Shown here in pieces: positions 25,100 through 35,484 of a DNA stretch of 64,000 bases. The notes beneath the pieces are model-generated. The model saw nothing but the letters and a program-made list of their open reading frames with translations, made no database searches and was not told the origin of the DNA. The position numbers and the translations under genes are program-made. The stretch's first letter is position 1. Each line of letters opens with the position of its first letter. The DNA comes from Rebecca billardiae RCC1528 (Eukaryota > Haptophyta). The stretch covers positions 1,302,001 to 1,366,000 of the forward strand of contig OZ251226.1 in the NCBI GenBank assembly GCA_965240325.2, given 5' to 3'.

Positions 25100-28000
25100 T
25101 CACGAATGACGATGATAAGCCCCACCTGGCACTGGTCGGCCGGCAGGCGCCGGCGCGGCGATACTGTGGGCGCCTGCGGCCGCAGCGTGTGCCAAGCGCG
25201 CGGCAATGGCGAACCCTTCCTCAGCGAGAGCGCTCAGCTCCGCGCTCTGCGCACCGCCACGGTGCGCCTCCGCGCCACGCGCGGCCGACTCGACGGCCAC
25301 ACCGGTGCCGTACTGCCCGTACCCCGCGCTCGCATCGCCTCCGCCTGCCCACGCCGCGCCGAGCGCGCGCGCGTCGCTCGCGATCCGACTCCCCTCGGAG
25401 CGCAGCAGGCGCGTGCGCTCGCGCACGAGCTCCGACTCGAACTGCGAGCGGATGGCGGCGACCTCGTGCGCGTGCCGACGCGCAAGCTCGTCGACGACGC
25501 CGGTGCCAGCGCCGGCGCCGGCGGCGCCGCCGCCAAAGTCCCCGTCAGCTGCGCCGGGCTGCTGGCAGACAGTCCCGGGTTGTTGCGCGGCCGGAGCACG
25601 GGTCGCGGCCGTCGCATCGGCCACGCCCGCCCAACCGGCCGTGCTCTGCGGCGGCTGTGGCGCATGGCGTGCGTGCGGCGGCGGCGGCGGCGGCGGCGGC
25701 ACTGCGCCGGCGGGCATCGGCGCATCGCTCGCCGCCATCCCCGAGTCGCCGCGCCCCGAGCCCAGGCAGCAGGCGGCGCGCGCACGCTCGGACAGTGGCT
25801 CGGTCGGAATGGCCGCGCCAAGCCGCCGCCCGTCTGATTCGCTCTGCGCTCTGCGCGCGCTCGCGGCGTGCTCGCGGCCCTCGGCACGGGCGCGCTCGGC
25901 GGCGGCGCGCTCGCGATTCGCACGCGCCTCGGCCGCGCGCGTGCCCTCGGCGAACGCCGACAGCTCGCGCTCGCGCTCACGCAGGGCGGCTGTGGCGCTG
26001 TCAGCGCGCGCGTGAGCGGCACTCGCCTCGGCGCGCGCGGCGCGCGCGTCCGCCTGCGCCTCCGCCGCCGCGCGGCGCGCCGCCTCCATCGCCTCACGAC
26101 GTGCCAAGGCCTCCTCCGCGGCAGTCTCCGAGCCCGCGCGCGCGGCCGCGAGCGCGTGCGCGTGCGTCGCCTGAAGCTCGCCCACCGCCCGCAGGTAGCC
26201 AGCCCGCTGTGCGCCCAGCTGGCGCGCGGCCGCGGATTGCGCGTCGCGCAGCTCGCGGATCGCGGCGCGCGCGCGCTCGGCCGGCCGTCGAAGCGGTGTC
26301 GGCAGCGGCAGCGCGCCGTCCGACGAGCCGGACTCGGAGCTCCCGGACTCGTCCGCCTCGAGCCCTTCGCTCCCGCGGCCCGCGTCGCTGGCGCCGCCCA
26401 GCGCGCCGCGAGTGCCGCCACGCCGCTGCGCCGCCGCCGCCGGCTCGGGGGCCGGCGGGAGCCCCGCTGCGCGCAGGGCGCGCGCGACGTGCGCGCTCGC
26501 GGTGCGCGCCTCGGCCGCGAGCGCGTCGAGCGCCGCCGCGCACTGCGCGCTCACGGCGCGCCCGACGCCCTCGTGCGCGCCGCGCGCGCCGTCGGCGGCG
26601 GCGAGCTCCGCGGCAAGGGAGGCGGCCACTGCGCGCGCTTCGGCGCGCGCAGCGCGCGCGGCGCGCTCGAACTCGCCCGCCGCGGCACGCGCGCGCGAGA
26701 GCTCTGCGCGCGCGGCGCGCAGCTCGGCCTCCAGAGCCGCCTCGTGCTCCTCGGCCAGGAGCGCGCCGACGCCGTCGTCGCCGCCGCGCGCCGCCGCCTC
26801 AGCGCCCGCCACGGCGCCGGCCGAGACAGAGCCGCGCGCGCCCTGCTGCTCCGGTCGCGCGGCGCGTGCGCGCTCGCCCGCCGGCGCAGTATCGATGGCC
26901 GCGCGCGGGGGCGTGCGCGCGGCGCCATCGGCGGCGCCGGCGGCGCCGTCAGCTGGCGCCAGCAGCGCCGGCAATGCGCTGCGCACCGCGCCCACGCTGT
27001 CCAGCTCGAGCGACGTCCGGTCCGGCGCCGCGGGCGCGCGCGCCACCAGCCTCGCGACCGCGGCTTCGAGAGCGTCTGCCCTCGCACCCGCCGTCTCGTC
27101 GAGCCGCGCGGCGCCATCCTCGCCGCGGCGCCGAGCGGCGACGCGCTCGGCCAGGCTGCGCGCGGACTCGTCCAGCGCGCGCGCGCTCGTCACGTGCTGC
27201 TCGACCGACGCGTCCACGCGCGCGCGCGCGCGCTCGAGCTCCCTGCCCACTGCGGCACTGACGGCTCGCTGCGCCTCGCGCGCGGTGCGCGCCGCCTCGC
27301 GCGCACGCTCCGCGCCCTCGGCGAGCTGCGCGCGGTACGCGACGAGCGAGGCAGCGAGGCGCTCGAGCCTGTGCAGCTCCGCCGCGCCGAGCGTCGCGCG
27401 AGCATACTCTTCAGCCGCCGCCGAGGCGGGCGGCTTCGGGGCGCCCGCTCCCGCGCCCGCCCGCTGCATGGCTGTGGCCGCGCCGCGCGGCGCGCGCGCG
27501 GCGGAAGTGGCCTGCCGCAGCCCGCCGCTGCCGGGGCGGGAGGCAGGGCGCGCGCGCGCGTCCTCCTCGAGTGTAGCGGGCAGCAGCTCGCCGTCCGCGC
27601 CCGCCGATAGGTAGCGAAACGACTCGTCGCCGAGGACAGTCTCGCGCCCCAGATCGCCATCTCGGAGATTGCCATCTCGGAGATTGCCATCTCGGAGAAT
27701 GTTGCCATCTCCGAATTCGCCATCACGGCGCGCGCCCGCGGCCGAAGTGGCGCGGATGCCGCCACGCGGCGGCACCGGCTGGGCCAGTTGCGCCTCGCGC
27801 TCGTGCCAGAAGGCCTCCTGCGCCGCGTACGGCCGCGCCGACGCGGCCGCGGCCGCACCGGACGCGCGTGCGTCACGAGGCGAGCCGCCGGTGCGCGCTG
27901 CATAGCCTCGGCCGTACGCCGTCGGCCGGAGCGGGCTGCTGCCGGGGCTGCGCGCGGCTGCGTACGCGGGGAGAGGCATGTGCTCGACCACGGAGGATGA

Positions 28001-28432
28001 CGTCGCCGCCGCCCGCGCGACGCCGCCCTGACCAATCGCAGCGTCTGCATGCCGGAGTGCCTCCGCCACCTCGCGGTCGAGCGAAGATTCCAACTCGACC
28101 AGCGTGGAGTAGAGCGCGGAGGGCTCGGCGGGCGGGGCTGAAGCGGATGTGTTGCGCGGAGATGGTGGTGCCTCGCGACCGGGGAGCTCGGCAGCGGCCG
28201 ACGCCTCGGCCGCACGCCCCGACTGGACGCGTGGCGGCTGTGCGCGCTCTGGCGGCGCGCTGGAAGCCACGCCGAGCGATTCTGCGGCGGGAGAGGGTGG
28301 TTGGGGCGCACTCGTCGACGACGGGGCGAGCGCACGGATCGAAACCACGGGAGGGGCTGCCGGCACGCCGAACAGGGCCTCGCGAGATGCGGGCTCCAGC
28401 AGCGCGGCGTCGACGTCGAGGGCCTGCGCCAT
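25100..28432 (-). CDS. large Ala/Arg/Glu-rich coiled-coil protein
   Basis: A 1,110-residue protein in one exon, start context ACGCCATGGCG. The family is not recognised. Residues 1-340 are low-complexity (A, P, S rich) with a short repeat at about 244-257 (LRDGNLRDGN, from a CGGAGATTGCCATCT tandem). From about 341 long heptad-like helices follow: about 341-475 (HRLERLAASLVAYRAQLAEG), 560-690 (EHEAALEAELRAARAELSRA) and 770-930 (ERARAAIRELRDAQSAAARQ). A final helix (HAHEVAAIRSQFESELVRER) follows a proline-rich linker. Cys and Trp are nearly absent. A structural or cytoskeletal role is only a guess. High GC also opens long frames on the other strand, but only this one gives coiled-coil proteins with charge periodicity. 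Confidence 0.65.
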   Translation of the reverse strand: MAQALDVDAALLEPASREALFGVPAAPPVVSIRALAPSSTSAPQPPSPAAESLGVASSAPPERAQPPRVQSGRAAEASAAAELPGREAPPSPRNTSASAPPAEPSALYSTLVELESSLDREVAEALRHADAAIGQGGVARAAATSSSVVEHMPLPAYAAARSPGSSPLRPTAYGRGYAARTGGSPRDARASGAAAAASARPYAAQEAFWHEREAQLAQPVPPRGGIRATSAAGARRDGEFGDGNILRDGNLRDGNLRDGDLGRETVLGDESFRYLSAGADGELLPATLEEDARARPASRPGSGGLRQATSAARAPRGAATAMQRAGAGAGAPKPPASAAAEEYARATLGAAELHRLERLAASLVAYRAQLAEGAERAREAARTAREAQRAVSAAVGRELERARARVDASVEQHVTSARALDESARSLAERVAARRRGEDGAARLDETAGARADALEAAVARLVARAPAAPDRTSLELDSVGAVRSALPALLAPADGAAGAADGAARTPPRAAIDTAPAGERARAARPEQQGARGSVSAGAVAGAEAAARGGDDGVGALLAEEHEAALEAELRAARAELSRARAAAGEFERAARAARAEARAVAASLAAELAAADGARGAHEGVGRAVSAQCAAALDALAAEARTASAHVARALRAAGLPPAPEPAAAAQRRGGTRGALGGASDAGRGSEGLEADESGSSESGSSDGALPLPTPLRRPAERARAAIRELRDAQSAAARQLGAQRAGYLRAVGELQATHAHALAAARAGSETAAEEALARREAMEAARRAAAEAQADARAARAEASAAHARADSATAALRERERELSAFAEGTRAAEARANRERAAAERARAEGREHAASARRAQSESDGRRLGAAIPTEPLSERARAACCLGSGRGDSGMAASDAPMPAGAVPPPPPPPPHARHAPQPPQSTAGWAGVADATAATRAPAAQQPGTVCQQPGAADGDFGGGAAGAGAGTGVVDELARRHAHEVAAIRSQFESELVRERTRLLRSEGSRIASDARALGAAWAGGGDASAGYGQYGTGVAVESAARGAEAHRGGAQSAELSALAEEGFAIAARLAHAAAAGAHSIAAPAPAGRPVPGGAYHRHS

Positions 28433-28797
28433 GGCGTGCCCGAGCTCCCGCGCGCGCGCACCGGTCGGCGGTTTGAAAAAAATGCACTAAGGCTTCCGCT
28501 GCCGCATTTCGGAAAGAACTCGCGGCAAATGAATAATCTTATTTGTCGTCGTCATCATCATCTTCCGGACACGGCGGCGGGATCTCTCATTCTTTGTTTG
28601 GAATGGAGAGCTCTGCTCAGGCTGGGTCCGCCCGACCGGGCCCTAGTCTTAGCAGTCCAATGTGCCGCGCGAGTTCGGCTGCGCTCACAGTCCGTGCGAC
28701 TTCCGGGTCCTTCCACTAGCAGAAGCCCGGTCCGAGTGAAGTAGCCCGCCACCGGCACGCAGCGCGGTGCCAACGGCAATGACTAACGCCGCCCGTC
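28433..28797. other. intergenic stretch between UFM1 and the coiled-coil gene
   Basis: Contains the promoter side of the coiled-coil gene and the 3' flank of UFM1. No coding sequence seen; the ~80 bp around 28520-28570 are AT-richer than the flanking genes. Confidence 0.4.
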
Positions 28798-29326
<529 letters not shown>

Positions 29327-29343
29327 CTTGACCCTTTGGCTCG

Positions 29344-31995
29344 ATGCACGTGGATGGCCGATGGCGGGCAAGTCCTCTGGCAATCCGGCGTAATAGTAGT
29401 ACTGGTAATGATCGCCCGTACCGTCCGATCGCCCATCTTGTCTCGCTCGCGCCCGCCATCGTCGATCCGGACCGCGTCAACGGGCAAGACATGAGAGCCC
29501 GCACGCGGCCGCGCTGTGGCCTCGGCTCGTGCCTCGCGTCGCGGCCGCCCGCGCCGCGTCGGCGGGCCCTCGCCAGCTTGCTGGCAGACGGTGACCAGGT
29601 CGACGTGCTCGACCCATTCCTCCCGGCCGCCGTGCGCCAGCTGCGCCTCGCCGGCGCGCGCGCGAGCGCGCAGGCGTGGTCGACCGATGGCCGGTTGCTC
29701 ATCGTTGCCTCCACGCGCGCGCTGCACGTCTTCGACGCGGACGCGGACTTTGCCGAGCTCGCGACGTGCCAGCTGCGCTTCTCCGCCGCCTCGCTCTGCG
29801 CGGCGCGCGTGGGCGAGTCCGAGCTCTACGCCATTGCCATCGGCGGCGCGCCTGGCCTGCTCGTGTGCGCATGCGACGCGCACGGGCGCGCGGCGTGCTT
29901 TGCGTCGTACCACGTGATCGGAGGCCCGGTGGTGTGCGTCGCGGTGGATGCCGAGGCGCACTGGCTCGCGTGCGCCACGATCGACCGCCGCCTCGTGCTG
30001 TGCCCGTTTGCCGACGTCTGCGCGTCCGCAACCTCGGCGCTCGCTGACGGAGCACAGTCGGCCGCGCCCGCCGGCGCAGCGCCGACAGCCTTCCGTGCGG
30101 ATCTCCCGGTCTCGTACGGCGCGCGCATGCACGGCGAGCGGCCGACTGGGCTGATGTGGGCGCCTCGCTCGTGGCAGCTCCTCGTCACGAGCTGGGACGG
30201 CTGCGTCGAGCTCGTCGAGGCCGAGGGCGCTCAGCTGGTGCCGGGCGCCCCTGCAGGGCCGCTAGGCACGACGCGCGTGCGGTGGAGGGTCTCTCTCATG
30301 TGCGACCGCCGCGCGGCGGGCGCGCTGAGCGCGGAGTGGTACCCGCCGCTCGTGGCGTGGTCGCCGAACGGCACGGCCGTGTGCATGGCGCACACCCTCG
30401 ACAGCCCGCCCGAGCGCCTGGGCGCGCGCGAGCACGCGCCGCGCAGCCGGCTGTGCGCGGCCGCAACCGGTCCGCGCGGGTGTGCCCTCGCCGCCGCGGA
30501 CGGTGCGCAGAGCACGTGGGCTGAGGCCGCCGGTCTCGAGGGCAGGGTGCACGAGGCGTGGGCCGCCGTGCACGCGCTCGATGGCCCGCGCGTCCACGAT
30601 CTGCTCGAGCCAACCGTCGGCCTGTGCTGCTGCTGCGCGCCGCCCGACGAGGACGCGCGCGGCGGGGGTCGCCCGGGCGCGGGGGCGCGGTGCGACGAGT
30701 CGAAGCTGAATCTGCATGCGTGCGCGCTGGCGTGCTCGGTGACGGGCGTGCTGGCCTCCGTGGCGCTGCGGCCCGTCGCCGTGCTGCAGCCCGCAGACGT
30801 GCGGCGCACGGCCGTCTTCCGCTCGGTGGCGCTGCGGCTGTATCTCGAGCCCGAGATACGGCCGCGTCTCGCTCCCGAGATCGAGGCGCGGCCCGAGCCT
30901 GCAGCGACGGCGGAGGTCAGCGCGGCGTCAGGGCCGTCCGACGCCCGCACCGCAGCCGGCGCGCTCGGCGCGAGCAGCGCAGGGCCCAGCGGTGCTCGCG
31001 CCGGCGCTGAGCATGACGAGGGCGCTTGGCGCGTGCGCTGCGTGCCGCGGGGGCGGGGCAGCGCGCCGCGCGCGCCGGCGCGGCTCTACCCAATCCAGTT
31101 TGCACATCTGCCATGGCCGGACGTGGCAGCTGTGGTGGAGATGGCGTGCTCGGCGCGTGCGCCGGAGCACGCCGGCGGCGCGTCCGCGCCGCTCGTCCTC
31201 ACGGCGAGCGCGACGCACCTCGTGCTCGCGCACCGCAATGCGGTGTACTTCCGACGGCGTGACGCGGACGAGGGCAGCGCAGCGAGCGTCAGCAACGCAC
31301 GCGGCGACGACGCAGCCGCCACCGAGGCGGCGCGCGGGTGGCATCTGCTGGCCCTGACGCGGCCGGTGCACGCGTGCGTGTGCGCGCCCGGCGCGCAGCT
31401 CGTCGTGCTCAGCTCTGCAGGCACGCTCGCGCGCTGGAGCCTGCTCACCCTCGCTCGCACGAGCCAGGAGCTCCGCGTGTTCACCGACGAGCCGCCGACC
31501 GCGACCGCGGTGCTGATCGCCGAGGGCCGCGCGGATGCGGACACGGCGGCGGCGGCGTGCGGCGTAGAGGGTCCCGTCACCGAGCTCGGCGGCGGCGCAC
31601 GCGGCGCGTGCGCCGCCGGTCCGCCCACGCCGGGCGCCCCGCTTCCTCCGGCCGAGTGCCGCGTGCTCCTCGTGCAGCGTGCGATTGCCGACACGCGGCC
31701 CGGCACCGATCGTGAGCCGCGTGCTTCCGGCGCCTTCCGAGTGGCGGCGCTGACCCTGCACGCTTCAAGCGTGGGGGCTGGAGGCGCGGCCCCGGCCGAT
31801 GGCATCGGCGGTGGGGACGATGGCGGGCCGAGCTGGCGCGTGGTCGAGGGGCCGGCGACGCGGCCCTCGCACCAGCTCGCGGCGGTGGTGCCGATCGGCG
31901 CGTACGACGACGACGACCTTCTCTTTGACGACGACGGCTCAGCGGCGGATGATGGGAGCGACGCTGACGAGTGCGGAGTGACGACTCGACTTTGA
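29344..31995 (+). CDS. beta-propeller (WD40-like) protein of unknown function
   Basis: An 883-residue protein, or 834 from the inner ATG at 29491. Strand-like units typical of a degenerate propeller run through the first 350 residues: AWSTDGRLLIVASTRALHVF, CVAVDAEAHWLACATIDRRL, GLMWAPRSWQLLVTSWDGCV, PPLVAWSPNGTAVCMAHTL. A Cys-rich patch (VGLCCCCAPPDEDA) lies near residue 427. Two more propeller-like strands (PLVLTASATHLVLAHRNAVY, APGAQLVVLSSAGTLARW) occur near 620-700. The C-terminus is acidic (YDDDDLLFDDDGSAADDGSD). No known family is identified. It is divergent from UFM1. The inner start is preferred if some room is to be left for a promoter. Confidence 0.7.
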   Translation: MHVDGRWRASPLAIRRNSSTGNDRPYRPIAHLVSLAPAIVDPDRVNGQDMRARTRPRCGLGSCLASRPPAPRRRALASLLADGDQVDVLDPFLPAAVRQLRLAGARASAQAWSTDGRLLIVASTRALHVFDADADFAELATCQLRFSAASLCAARVGESELYAIAIGGAPGLLVCACDAHGRAACFASYHVIGGPVVCVAVDAEAHWLACATIDRRLVLCPFADVCASATSALADGAQSAAPAGAAPTAFRADLPVSYGARMHGERPTGLMWAPRSWQLLVTSWDGCVELVEAEGAQLVPGAPAGPLGTTRVRWRVSLMCDRRAAGALSAEWYPPLVAWSPNGTAVCMAHTLDSPPERLGAREHAPRSRLCAAATGPRGCALAAADGAQSTWAEAAGLEGRVHEAWAAVHALDGPRVHDLLEPTVGLCCCCAPPDEDARGGGRPGAGARCDESKLNLHACALACSVTGVLASVALRPVAVLQPADVRRTAVFRSVALRLYLEPEIRPRLAPEIEARPEPAATAEVSAASGPSDARTAAGALGASSAGPSGARAGAEHDEGAWRVRCVPRGRGSAPRAPARLYPIQFAHLPWPDVAAVVEMACSARAPEHAGGASAPLVLTASATHLVLAHRNAVYFRRRDADEGSAASVSNARGDDAAATEAARGWHLLALTRPVHACVCAPGAQLVVLSSAGTLARWSLLTLARTSQELRVFTDEPPTATAVLIAEGRADADTAAAACGVEGPVTELGGGARGACAAGPPTPGAPLPPAECRVLLVQRAIADTRPGTDREPRASGAFRVAALTLHASSVGAGGAAPADGIGGGDDGGPSWRVVEGPATRPSHQLAAVVPIGAYDDDDLLFDDDGSAADDGSDADECGVTTRL

Positions 31996-32197
31996 CCGAG
32001 ATGGCATCTCAGCACATGGCGAGCAGCTGATGGGCAGGCGGGGCGATTACTACTGAGTATGCCTTGGTACGTGACAGTAATACGTGTGTCACGAGAGGCC
32101 ATGGCAGGCTGCCGCCATGCAGCGACTGAAAAGGTTTTGGGCGTGTTATTTTTCGAGGAGTGTCTCGATCAGCCTTGATTCCGCGCAGTACCCCAGA

Positions 32198-32440
32198 TCA
32201 AGGCAAGATCATAGGGGGCCGTACCCATATTGAGTGATTGACCATCAAATTATCGATGAGGCACTGAGGCAGGGTGGTTCGGATACCCCGCCTCACTCTA
32301 GATCTCTTGAGCACCGAGTCAAGACACCGATACCGGCGACCATCTTGATCTTCGAGGAAATATCGTCGAGTCGGAGTTCGCGCAGGCGGCGCAGGGCAGA
32401 TTGTGATCTCTAGCGGGCGCTCGGACAGATGATTTGCCAA
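32198..32440 (-). other. possible coding remnant of 79-80 residues
   Basis: A stop-free frame without an ATG start, ending at 32198, reads like protein (TRRYFLEDQDGRRYRCLDSV) and uses AT-richer codons than the neighbours. Family unknown; a decayed mobile-element or transferred gene is possible. Confidence 0.2.
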
Positions 32441-32838
32441 TGATCCGACTACGGCTTAGTCTGAGTCATCATCGCCCGGAAGCTGCATTGCTGAGAGGGG
32501 CGGTGAGCTGCCCGCCGAATTGCGGCCGTCCGAGGTAGTTCATCACGCGTGGCCCGCCAGGTTGAGCCGCGCTGCGGACTGGCGCCGGCCGGCAGACTCA
32601 CATTGACCCGCGCGGCGGTCCGTCTGCGGCCGGGTGTGCACCGACACGAAAGGTGGCAAAGAGGAGGTGGTGAGCGGCTCGGCCATCGATCCACTCGATG
32701 GCATTGTGTCACCCACGCCGTTTCCCCCCGCGCCTGAAGCCGGTGCACTCCGCAGTAGGGGGTGCTGGGTGCGCAAGGTCGAGACTGAGACTGGTGTGCG
32801 TCGATGTGCTTGCTTGCCCGAGGACAGCGTGTGGTGGG
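32441..32838. other. gene-free stretch
   Basis: Nothing supportable seen; open frames occur on both strands without domains. Confidence 0.4.
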
Positions 32839-33153
32839 CTAGGCGTCCTCGGCGACAATCTCGGCGGTGACAAGCGTGTGCGCCTCGGCGCCCTCGAACA
32901 CTGCCGCCACCACCGCGCTCTCCTGCGCGACCACGTTGCCCGCCGTGCGCATCAGAATCGTCTCCGCAAGCAGCGTGTCTGCCGCCGCGCGGTTCTCCGC
33001 GGCGAAGTACATCGGTGGGGGCTGCATCGTCTGGGCTTTCGGCGGTGGTCCGTTCCAGCCATGCGCGCCCCACGACGGCGGGGGGTCGTGAAGCGCCCTC
33101 TTGCCGAGCTCCTTGGCGCGCACGAGAAGCCGCAAACGCACGCCTGCAAACAT
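32839..33153 (-). CDS. hypothetical small protein (104 aa)
   Basis: Starts MFAGVRLRLLVRAKELGKRA, a basic amphipathic N-terminus that could be a mitochondrial targeting sequence. It continues with a Pro-rich linker (PPPSWGAHGWNGPPP) and a helical, acidic C-terminal half ending AEIVAEDA and TAG. The frame is also open 20 codons upstream. Not recognised. The composition is protein-like and distinct from the alternative frames, but there is no homology to support it. Confidence 0.4.
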   Translation of the reverse strand: MFAGVRLRLLVRAKELGKRALHDPPPSWGAHGWNGPPPKAQTMQPPPMYFAAENRAAADTLLAETILMRTAGNVVAQESAVVAAVFEGAEAHTLVTAEIVAEDA

Positions 33154-33642
33154 GACTGATGTGCTCGTTCGACGTCGATCGTGTCTTGGAACGCTCGGGG
33201 CCGAGTTTCGCAAGCGGCCACCTGGGCTCGCGAACCTCGCGAAATTGTCCGAGCACTCGGCGGACGCGTCGAGACGCGCTGATTGGCAGATCTCTTCTGC
33301 GAAACATGTGCAACATGTGCTCGGACGAAACTCAAGTTGCGCGAAGCGGTAACCACGGTTCGTCCCCGATAATGAGACGGGGACAGGACGAATGTAACCG
33401 TCGAATTCCTTATGAAAGCAATTACAAAAATGGAGAATAAAGACCTGCCCGAGTATCTCAACTTTGATTCATCATTCTCCTATTTAACTATTTTGCTGTC
33501 TCCTTGGAGCCAAAAATAATCTCAAATCTGCCGCTTGCAACCTTCCGGAATCCGGAGCCACGTGCATGGCGTGACGGCGGCGGCAAGTCCGGGAGCGACG
33601 TCTTCCGCGCGGACCGCGCCACGTGCGCCCGTCTCCCCAACA
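33154..33642. promoter_or_regulatory. divergent upstream region of eIF3h and the small hypothetical gene
   Basis: About 490 bp, AT-richer at 33410-33500. Two overlapping frames run into the eIF3h gene; an upstream in-frame ATG at 33535 would add 36 low-complexity residues. No core promoter motif is certain. Confidence 0.35.
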
Positions 33643-34932
33643 ATGGCGGACAACACAACAGCGCCTACCGCGGCCGCGGTCGCGGCGGCGGCCGCGGCGG
33701 CGTCGGCGGAGCCGCTCTCCGCGGCCGCCATCGCCGCCGCCGCCGCCGCGCCCGCCGCCGCGCCCACGGAGATGCCCAAGATCGAGGAGCGCCCGCAGGT
33801 CGAGGTCGTCGAGCTGGACGGGCTCGTGCTGCTCAAGATCATCCGCCACTGCAAGGAGAGCCTACCCTCCTTCGTGACGGGGCAGCTGCTCGGCCTGGAC
33901 ATCGGGCGCGCGCTCGAGGTGACCAACTGCTTCCCCTTCCCCTCGCGCGACGACGCGGACGTCGGCGCCACCGACACGGACGACAAGGACGGTGCGGAGT
34001 ACCAGGTGGAGATGATGCGCTGCCTGCGCAACGTGAACGTGGACAACAACACGGTGGGCTGGTACCAGTCGACGCACCTCGGCTCGTACATCACGGAGTC
34101 GTGCCTCGAGCACCAGTTCCACTACCAGGAGAACATCCGCAACTGCGTCGTCCTCATCTTCGACCCGATGCAGACGACGATCAACAACCTGCACCTCAAG
34201 GCGTTCCGCCTCACCGACGAGTTCATGAGCCTATACCGCGAGAAGCAGTTCACGCCGGCAGCGTACGCGCCGCGGGCCGTCCCGCGAGCCCTCCCGCCCG
34301 CGCCGCGGCCGCCCACCGCGCGCGTCACACCTCACGCAGCGCGCGCCGCGCCGCCCCCCCGCCGCGCCCCGCCGCCGCGCCGCGCCTCCCCCCCGCCGCG
34401 CAGGCTCGCCGCGGCCAAGGTGAGCTCGGTGAACGTGTTCCAAGAGCTGCCGATCAAGCTGCACAACTCTCAGCTGGTGATGGCGCTGCTGCTCGAGCTC
34501 GAGGAGGACGAGACCTCCGTGATCGAGGCGCAGGCCGCCTCGTTCGACATGACGGGCGGGCCGTTCCTCGAGAAGCACGTCGAGCTGCTGATCGACTGCA
34601 TGGACGAGCTCTCGAACGAGGCGTACAAGCTGCAGTTCTACGAGCGCAACGTGCAGCGGCAGAAGCTGCAGCAGCAGGCGACGCTGGCGAAGCGCAAGGC
34701 GGACGGCTCGCAGAAGACGCAGGAGGAGCTCGACGAGGAGCTCGCGAGCAACCCGGCGTTCAAGCCTATCCAGCCGCCCAACCGGCTCGAGTCGCTGCTC
34801 GTCGCCAATCAGATCAGCCACTACTGCGAGCAGGTGCACCGCTTCTCGAGCCAGAGCCTGGGCAAGCTGTACCTGATGAACCACCTCGCCGAGGACGCGG
34901 CGACCGCCGAACAACAGCACGGCAAGCAGTGA
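33643..34932 (+). CDS. EIF3H: translation initiation factor eIF3 subunit h
   Basis: Two exons, 33643-34262 and 34404-34932, give 382 residues (human eIF3h has 352). After an Ala-rich leader the MPN domain starts near residue 50 (VEVVELDGLVLLKIIRHC). It contains VGWYQSTHLGSYIT, where the metal-binding His residues of active JAMM proteases are missing, as expected of this non-catalytic subunit. YREKQFTPAALAAAK spans the splice and aligns with the family's KEKDFSPEAL region; FQELPIKLHNSQL follows, then a C-terminal helical part (NRLESLLVANQISHYCEQVH). eIF3h is part of the eIF3 scaffold on the 40S ribosome. The 141-nt intron is divisible by three and has no stop codon, so an unspliced frame of 429 residues stays open. 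Start chosen for the CAACAATGGCG context. Confidence 0.96.
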   Translation: MADNTTAPTAAAVAAAAAAASAEPLSAAAIAAAAAAPAAAPTEMPKIEERPQVEVVELDGLVLLKIIRHCKESLPSFVTGQLLGLDIGRALEVTNCFPFPSRDDADVGATDTDDKDGAEYQVEMMRCLRNVNVDNNTVGWYQSTHLGSYITESCLEHQFHYQENIRNCVVLIFDPMQTTINNLHLKAFRLTDEFMSLYREKQFTPAAYAPRAVPRALPPAPRPPTARVTPHAARAAPPPRRAPPPRRASPPPRRLAAAKVSSVNVFQELPIKLHNSQLVMALLLELEEDETSVIEAQAASFDMTGGPFLEKHVELLIDCMDELSNEAYKLQFYERNVQRQKLQQQATLAKRKADGSQKTQEELDEELASNPAFKPIQPPNRLESLLVANQISHYCEQVHRFSSQSLGKLYLMNHLAEDAATAEQQHGKQ

Positions 34933-35484
34933 GGGCTTCGCCTGGCACCGGCTCGAAACGCCGCGCCCGCGCCGTGCACGCCAGCCGACTGCAGCGCGCG
35001 AGCGGCGCGGCTTCGCGGTGCCAGCTTGCGGGTCGCACCGCTCGGCACGCTCATGGCGCCGCCACAGGTCTTGCAGCACACGCCCCGATGCCGTCTCGCC
35101 CGCGCCGTCCTGCTCCTCCTGACGGTATGTCGAATACCGTGTCGCCGGCCGTGCGGCCGTGCACTGCGATGACTCCGAGTCCGATGCGGCGGCGGCACTC
35201 CGCACGTTGGTATTGGTAACTTGCGCATATTGAGACCTACAGTAGTGGTAACATTCTTATAGGAGTACGTCATCTCTGATGACTCATATTCGTCGTAGCT
35301 AGTCCGGAATAAGCGCGCAGTCTAAGTCTTAGAGAGTCGTACTACTTAGTACTTTAACAGTTTAACCGATGTAGTAAGTAATTACAGTTACTATATATCA
35401 CATCAATCATGGACGACTCGGTTTACTTCGTCGGAATAAGCAATATACGCGACTGCTGCTACGACTGTTTATTTTTGGACGACG
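34933..35484. other. convergent 3' region without a gene
   Basis: Between the 3' ends of eIF3h and the kinase gene. GC-rich to about 35215, then AT-rich with ACTTAGTA-like words. No gene seen. Confidence 0.5.

Noticed and set aside
25069-27614. Plus-strand open frames of 400-730 codons opposite the coiled-coil gene
   Set aside because: Arg/Pro/Ala-rich shadow frames caused by very high GC; the minus-strand frame alone shows heptad-like charge periodicity and a Kozak start.
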